The notes below the pieces were generated by a model, which saw nothing but the letters and a program-made list of their open reading frames with translations, did no database searches and was not told the origin of the DNA. A DNA stretch of 8,831 nucleotides from Bacteroidales bacterium (GTDB lineage Bacteria; Bacteroidota; Bacteroidia; Bacteroidales; VadinHA17), in NCBI GenBank assembly GCA_015486475.1, contig WFRO01000256.1, positions 1-8,831 on the forward strand. Direction: 5' to 3'. The stretch's first letter is position 1, and each line of letters opens with the position of its first letter. Position numbers and translations under genes: made by a program. Of the stretch, positions 5,051 through 8,831 are shown piece by piece.

Positions 5051-7372
5051 ATGATGAAGCGTTTTCTTTTTTTGCTGCTGGTGCCGGCTACCCTTTTTTC
5101 CTGTGCGCATCAGGAGAAAGAGCCGGCCGCGTGGGTCGATCCTTTCTCCGGTACCGGAGGAAAGATCGGCGTAGGCCACGGCAACACCTTCCCGGGAGCC
5201 GCCTGGCCTTTCGGCATGATCCAGCTCAGTCCCGACAACGGCCGCCAGGGATGGGAGTACTGCGCCGGCTACCACTATCCCGACAGCTTCATCGTCGGTT
5301 TCTCGCACACCCATCTCAGCGGCACGGGCGTGGGCGACCTGGCCGATATCTCGCTCATGCCCACCACACGTAAGATCCGCAGGGAATACTTTGAGCAGTC
5401 CCCTGCTTTTGTAAAAAAATACTTATCAGCACACCACATCCCCCCGCGTTCTTTCCTCAACCGCGACGGGATGCAAGACACTTTCCAGTACAACTACCTC
5501 CTCGCCTACCGCGACCGTTTTTCGCATCGCGATGAGGAGGCCTCGCCCGGCTACTATCGCGTACAGCTTACCGACAACAATATCCGGGTAGAGTTGACCG
5601 CCAGCGAGTTCGTGGGCATGCACCGTTACACGTTCCCGGACACGGCACATCATCACAATCTGATCCTCAACCTGGGATTCCACATCAACCGCGACCGGCC
5701 GGTACAGTGCCTGATAAAACAGGTCAACGACACCCTGCTGACGGGCTACCGTTTTTCCGAGGGATGGGCCGACAACCAGCATGTATTCTTTGCCATGGCT
5801 TTTTCCCAACCCGTCACCTCCATACGCTATTTTCTCGCGGACAGAGCCGTCACGGACAGTTACCGGGGACAACGACTGGCTGCAGGCATCTCTTTCGACA
5901 GCACCGCCAACCCCGTGCTGCTGGTCAGGACAGCCATCTCTTCGGCCAACACCGCCGGAGCCCTGGCCAACCTGCACACCGCCGACACTTTCGGTTGGGA
6001 TTTCGATGCGCTGCATGCCGCCACCCGCCGGAAATGGAACGAAGAGCTGGGAAAGATACAGGTCAGCGGTGGCTCTCCCCGCCACCTGACCACTTTCTAT
6101 ACGGCCCTTTACCACAGTTTCCTGGCGCCCTACCGCTATTCGGACATCACCGGCACCTGGAAGAACTACCTGGGCCGTGTGGACACCGCCCGCGGCTATG
6201 TGCAATATACTGTCCTCTCGCTGTGGGATATCTTCCGGGCCGAGGCACCCCTGCTGCTGCTCACCCAGCCGCGGCTGTACAATAACATCATCAAGTCGAT
6301 GCTGGCCATGTACCGGCAGACCGGCTCCCTGCCCTACTGGGAGATCGAGGGCAGCGAGGGTGGCTCGATGATCGGCTACCACGCCGTGGTGCTCATCGCC
6401 GATGCCATCCTGAAAAATGTCGGGGATTTCGACCGGGAGGAGGCTTTTGAAGCCATGAAAGCCATCGCCAACACCGACCGGAAAGGACTGGGCTGGTACC
6501 GCCAATACCATTTTGTCCCCACCGACAAGGAAAGGAGCGGCACCGTCTCCAAGACCATCGAGTTCGCCTACGACGACTGGTGCATCGCCCAGGTGGCTCA
6601 AAAGCTGGGGCACCGGCAGGACTATGCCACCTACCTGGCCCGCTCGCAATACTGGAAGAACGTCTTCGACAGCACCCTCCACATCATGCGGGGACGCAAC
6701 AGCGACGGCTCGTGGTATGAGCCCTTCATCCCCCGTTTTGCACAATACGGCAACCCACTGTGCGTGGAAGGGGATATCTGGCAATACACTTTTTTTGTCC
6801 CCCAGGACATGGAAGGACTGATCGCCGCCATGGGCGGGCCCGCCGGCTTTGAGAAGATGCTCGACAGCCTCTTCACCCAGAACTCAGAGCTGCTGGGCGA
6901 GGATACCGAGGATGTCACCGGCATGGTGGGCCAGTATGCCCAGGGCAACGAGCCCAGTCATCACGTGGCCTATTTGTACGACCTCATCGGCAAGGAGTGG
7001 AAAACGCAGTATTACGTGCATAAGATCGCCGACTCGCTCTATTTCCCCGGCCCGCGGGGGCTGTGCGGCAACGAGGACTGCGGCCAGATGTCAGCCTGGT
7101 ATGTCTTCAGTGCCATGGGCTTTTACCCCGTCAACCCTGTGGACGGCCGCTACCGGCTGGGCTCACCCCTCTTCAGGGAAACACAGCTCCACCTGCCGGG
7201 AGGGCATATCTTTACCGTGAAGGCCCCTCACCTCTCGGATAAAAACATCTACATCCGCAGCAAAAAGCTTAACGGCCGTCCCCTGCACCGTTCCTGGATC
7301 ACCTGGCAGGAGCTCACCGCCGGCGGTTTCCTGGAGCTGGAGATGACCGCCAACCCGCAGCAAACCCCCTGA
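5051..7372 (+). CDS. GH92 family alpha-mannosidase, lipoprotein
   Basis: This complete 773-residue protein is close to the usual GH92 length. GH92 enzymes are Ca2+-dependent, inverting exo-alpha-mannosidases acting on N-glycans and mannans. The signal peptide MMKRFLFLLLVPATLFSC gives lipidated Cys18. The N-terminal domain carries WVDPFSGTGG (28-37), GHGNTFPGAAWPFGM (42-56), GWEYCAGYHY (67-76) and GFSHTHLSGTG (83-93). The catalytic domain carries LSLWDIFRAE (389-398), GSMIGYHAVVLIADA (438-452), FAYDDW (505-510), EGDIWQYTFFVPQD (573-586), GNEPSHHVAYLY (632-643) and GNEDCGQMSAWYVFSAMGFYPV (673-694). From memory of BT3990, Glu573 probably corresponds to the general acid and Asp676 to the base region. 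An in-frame ATG exists at 4931, but it overlaps the phosphatase gene and would bury the signal peptide; the ATG at 5051 (or 5054) is preferred. It starts 7 bp after the phosphatase stop and ends 12 bp before the next GH92 gene. The linkage specificity is not certain. Confidence 0.93.
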   Translation: MMKRFLFLLLVPATLFSCAHQEKEPAAWVDPFSGTGGKIGVGHGNTFPGAAWPFGMIQLSPDNGRQGWEYCAGYHYPDSFIVGFSHTHLSGTGVGDLADISLMPTTRKIRREYFEQSPAFVKKYLSAHHIPPRSFLNRDGMQDTFQYNYLLAYRDRFSHRDEEASPGYYRVQLTDNNIRVELTASEFVGMHRYTFPDTAHHHNLILNLGFHINRDRPVQCLIKQVNDTLLTGYRFSEGWADNQHVFFAMAFSQPVTSIRYFLADRAVTDSYRGQRLAAGISFDSTANPVLLVRTAISSANTAGALANLHTADTFGWDFDALHAATRRKWNEELGKIQVSGGSPRHLTTFYTALYHSFLAPYRYSDITGTWKNYLGRVDTARGYVQYTVLSLWDIFRAEAPLLLLTQPRLYNNIIKSMLAMYRQTGSLPYWEIEGSEGGSMIGYHAVVLIADAILKNVGDFDREEAFEAMKAIANTDRKGLGWYRQYHFVPTDKERSGTVSKTIEFAYDDWCIAQVAQKLGHRQDYATYLARSQYWKNVFDSTLHIMRGRNSDGSWYEPFIPRFAQYGNPLCVEGDIWQYTFFVPQDMEGLIAAMGGPAGFEKMLDSLFTQNSELLGEDTEDVTGMVGQYAQGNEPSHHVAYLYDLIGKEWKTQYYVHKIADSLYFPGPRGLCGNEDCGQMSAWYVFSAMGFYPVNPVDGRYRLGSPLFRETQLHLPGGHIFTVKAPHLSDKNIYIRSKKLNGRPLHRSWITWQELTAGGFLELEMTANPQQTP

Positions 7373-7384
7373 TCCCGATATATC

Positions 7385-8831
7385 ATGAGATCTTCTGTCT
7401 TCTTCCGCTCCTTTTCCTTTGTAGTGCTTCTTTCTGTGCTCAGTTGTACCTCGCTGCACCGGGACAAGGAGCTCACCGCTCTGGTCAACCCATTTGTAGG
7501 CACGCAGGACAACGGCAACACCTTCTTCGGGGCCTCGCGTCCTTTCGGCATGGTGAAGCTGGGCCCCTGGGTGCAATATGATACAGCGGGCACGGGAGGT
7601 ACCCTCCGGGGGTTCAGCCACACCCATGTGAGCGGCATGGCCGGCGGAGGCAATACGGTATCCGGCGAGGTGATCTTCATGCCGTTTACCGAAACCGTCA
7701 ATGCGAACAAAGGATTTGCCTGCCGTTACCGTCACGACGGGGAAGAAGCCTCCCCGCAATCTTACAGCGTCATTGATGCAGGCCATCGCTTCCGGGTTTC
7801 CCTGGCCGCCGCCCCGCGCAGCGGCATCCTCCACATCCAATATCTTTCCGGAGATACGGCCGGGCTGGCCGTCGTGGTACCCCGTGGCAACATAACCCTC
7901 TCGCGGGATCATATCACAGGCACCGACCGCGGCGTATCTTTCTACAGCCGTTTTTCACGACCGCTCACGGGCTGGCAGGTCTGGGCAGGAGGTCATCCCC
8001 TGCCACAGGCCCGGCATTATGAAGGTGATGACCTGCAGGTACTCCTTTTTTTCAGTCCGTCCGGGGAAAAATCTCTTTTTGTCGGGACCGGCATCTCTTA
8101 TGTGGACACCACCGGCGCCCGGGGCAACCTGCTGGCGGATGCCGGCCCCGACACGGGCAAAGTTCTCTTTGACCGGTACGTGGAGGAGGGCCGCCGCGCC
8201 TGGAACCGCGAGCTGCGCCGCATAGAGATCGAAGGAGGCACCCGGGAGCAACGCATCCTCTTTTACACCTCACTCTATCATGCTTTCATGCATCCCAACC
8301 TCTTCATGGATGCCGACAGGCGCTACCGCAGTACCAACGGCAAGATCTACCAGGCCACCAGCTTTGACAACTACACCAATTTCTCACTGTGGGACACCTT
8401 CCGGGCACTCCATCCCCTCTTCACCCTCATCCAGCGGCAGCGCACCACCCAGTTCATCCGAACCTTTCTGGCCCGCTACGACCATACGGGCCGCATGCTG
8501 ATCATGGAGTTCAACGGCGTCGAAGGCACCCAGCCACCGATGATCGCCTACCACTCCCTCTCCGTCCTGGCAGATGCTTTTGTCAAGGGGATCCGGGGCT
8601 ACGATACCGTCAAGTCCTACGAGGCTATGCAGCAGCTCGCCGACGACCTGCACCGCAAAGGCAAACAGCTCTACCTGGACTACGGCTTCATCCCCGCCGA
8701 CATGAAAGGCCAGTCGGTCTCCCGCACCCTGGAGTACAGCTACGACGACTGGTGTGTCACCCGCCTGGCCACTGCCTTCCATGACACCGCTGCCCTGGTG
8801 AAATACGGCCGGCGGGGCGATTTCTACCGCA
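7385..8831 (+). CDS. Second GH92 family alpha-mannosidase lipoprotein, partial (C-terminus outside window)
   Basis: The frame is open from the ATG at 7385 to the right edge, giving 482 residues. The signal peptide ends in SVLSC (Cys21). GH92 blocks are LVNPFVGTQDNGNTFFGA (33-50), RPFGMVKLGP (52-61), RGFSHTHVSGMAGGG (75-89), LFYTSLYHAFMHP (282-294), NFSLWDTFRALHPLF (322-336), MIAYHSLSVLADAF (376-389) and LEYSYDDWCVTRLA (429-442). The blocks expected to carry the acid and base residues lie past the window. It differs from the upstream paralogue: the GWEYCAGYHY segment is missing and the distance from LGP to GFSHTH is shorter, so the substrate pocket near the leaving group probably differs. It lies 12 bp after the first GH92 stop, consistent with an operon. 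The family is certain; the linkage specificity is unknown. Confidence 0.9.
   Translation, partial: MRSSVFFRSFSFVVLLSVLSCTSLHRDKELTALVNPFVGTQDNGNTFFGASRPFGMVKLGPWVQYDTAGTGGTLRGFSHTHVSGMAGGGNTVSGEVIFMPFTETVNANKGFACRYRHDGEEASPQSYSVIDAGHRFRVSLAAAPRSGILHIQYLSGDTAGLAVVVPRGNITLSRDHITGTDRGVSFYSRFSRPLTGWQVWAGGHPLPQARHYEGDDLQVLLFFSPSGEKSLFVGTGISYVDTTGARGNLLADAGPDTGKVLFDRYVEEGRRAWNRELRRIEIEGGTREQRILFYTSLYHAFMHPNLFMDADRRYRSTNGKIYQATSFDNYTNFSLWDTFRALHPLFTLIQRQRTTQFIRTFLARYDHTGRMLIMEFNGVEGTQPPMIAYHSLSVLADAFVKGIRGYDTVKSYEAMQQLADDLHRKGKQLYLDYGFIPADMKGQSVSRTLEYSYDDWCVTRLATAFHDTAALVKYGRRGDFYR

Noticed and set aside
5426..6784. 452-residue minus-strand open frame inside the first GH92 gene
   Set aside because: Long antisense frames are expected in high-GC coding DNA; its Val/Gly-rich translation shows no domain, while the plus strand carries all GH92 blocks.

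Overview
The window looks like chromosomal DNA of a Bacteroidota bacterium, most likely Bacteroidales-like and fairly GC-rich. Four of the five catabolic proteins start with lipoprotein signal peptides ending in Ser-Cys or Ala-Cys. Two are family GH92 alpha-mannosidases, a family heavily expanded in this phylum. One intergenic region carries a perfect match to the Bacteroidetes -7 promoter consensus TAnnTTTG. No rRNA, tRNA, transposase, CRISPR array or SusC/SusD pair is visible.

Layout: positions 1-1129 (minus strand) hold the N-terminal 376 residues of a clan GH-D (alpha-galactosidase-like) lipoprotein that runs off the left edge before its catalytic nucleophile. A 525-bp divergent spacer (1130-1654) is filled with short tandem repeats of 7-bp or 8-bp units and one strong hairpin. 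Next, all on the plus strand, come a YeeE/YedE-type sulfur-compound transporter (1655-2680), a 103-bp gap with a perfect 20-bp palindrome and a 7-bp repeat that runs into the next start codon, a Gfo/Idh/MocA oxidoreductase (2784-3785), and a 76-bp gap with a promoter-like box. These are followed by a tight run of three lipoprotein genes: a purple-acid-phosphatase-like metallophosphoesterase (3862-5043), a complete GH92 alpha-mannosidase (5051-7372) and a second GH92 cut by the right edge (7385-8831). The spacings of 7 bp and 12 bp argue for one operon.

Working model (inference): the phosphatase and the two GH92 enzymes, all predicted to be lipid-anchored, trim phosphorylated and neutral alpha-mannosides from N-glycans or fungal-type mannan. 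The cytoplasmic oxidoreductase upstream may act on a released sugar or derivative. The alpha-galactosidase-like lipoprotein on the other strand would fit a glycan-degrading locus. The transporter has no obvious link to this.

No wholly new multi-gene system is evident. The most unusual signal is non-coding: several different 7/8-bp tandem repeat families confined to gene boundaries, one of which supplies both an in-frame stop and the start codon of the oxidoreductase gene.
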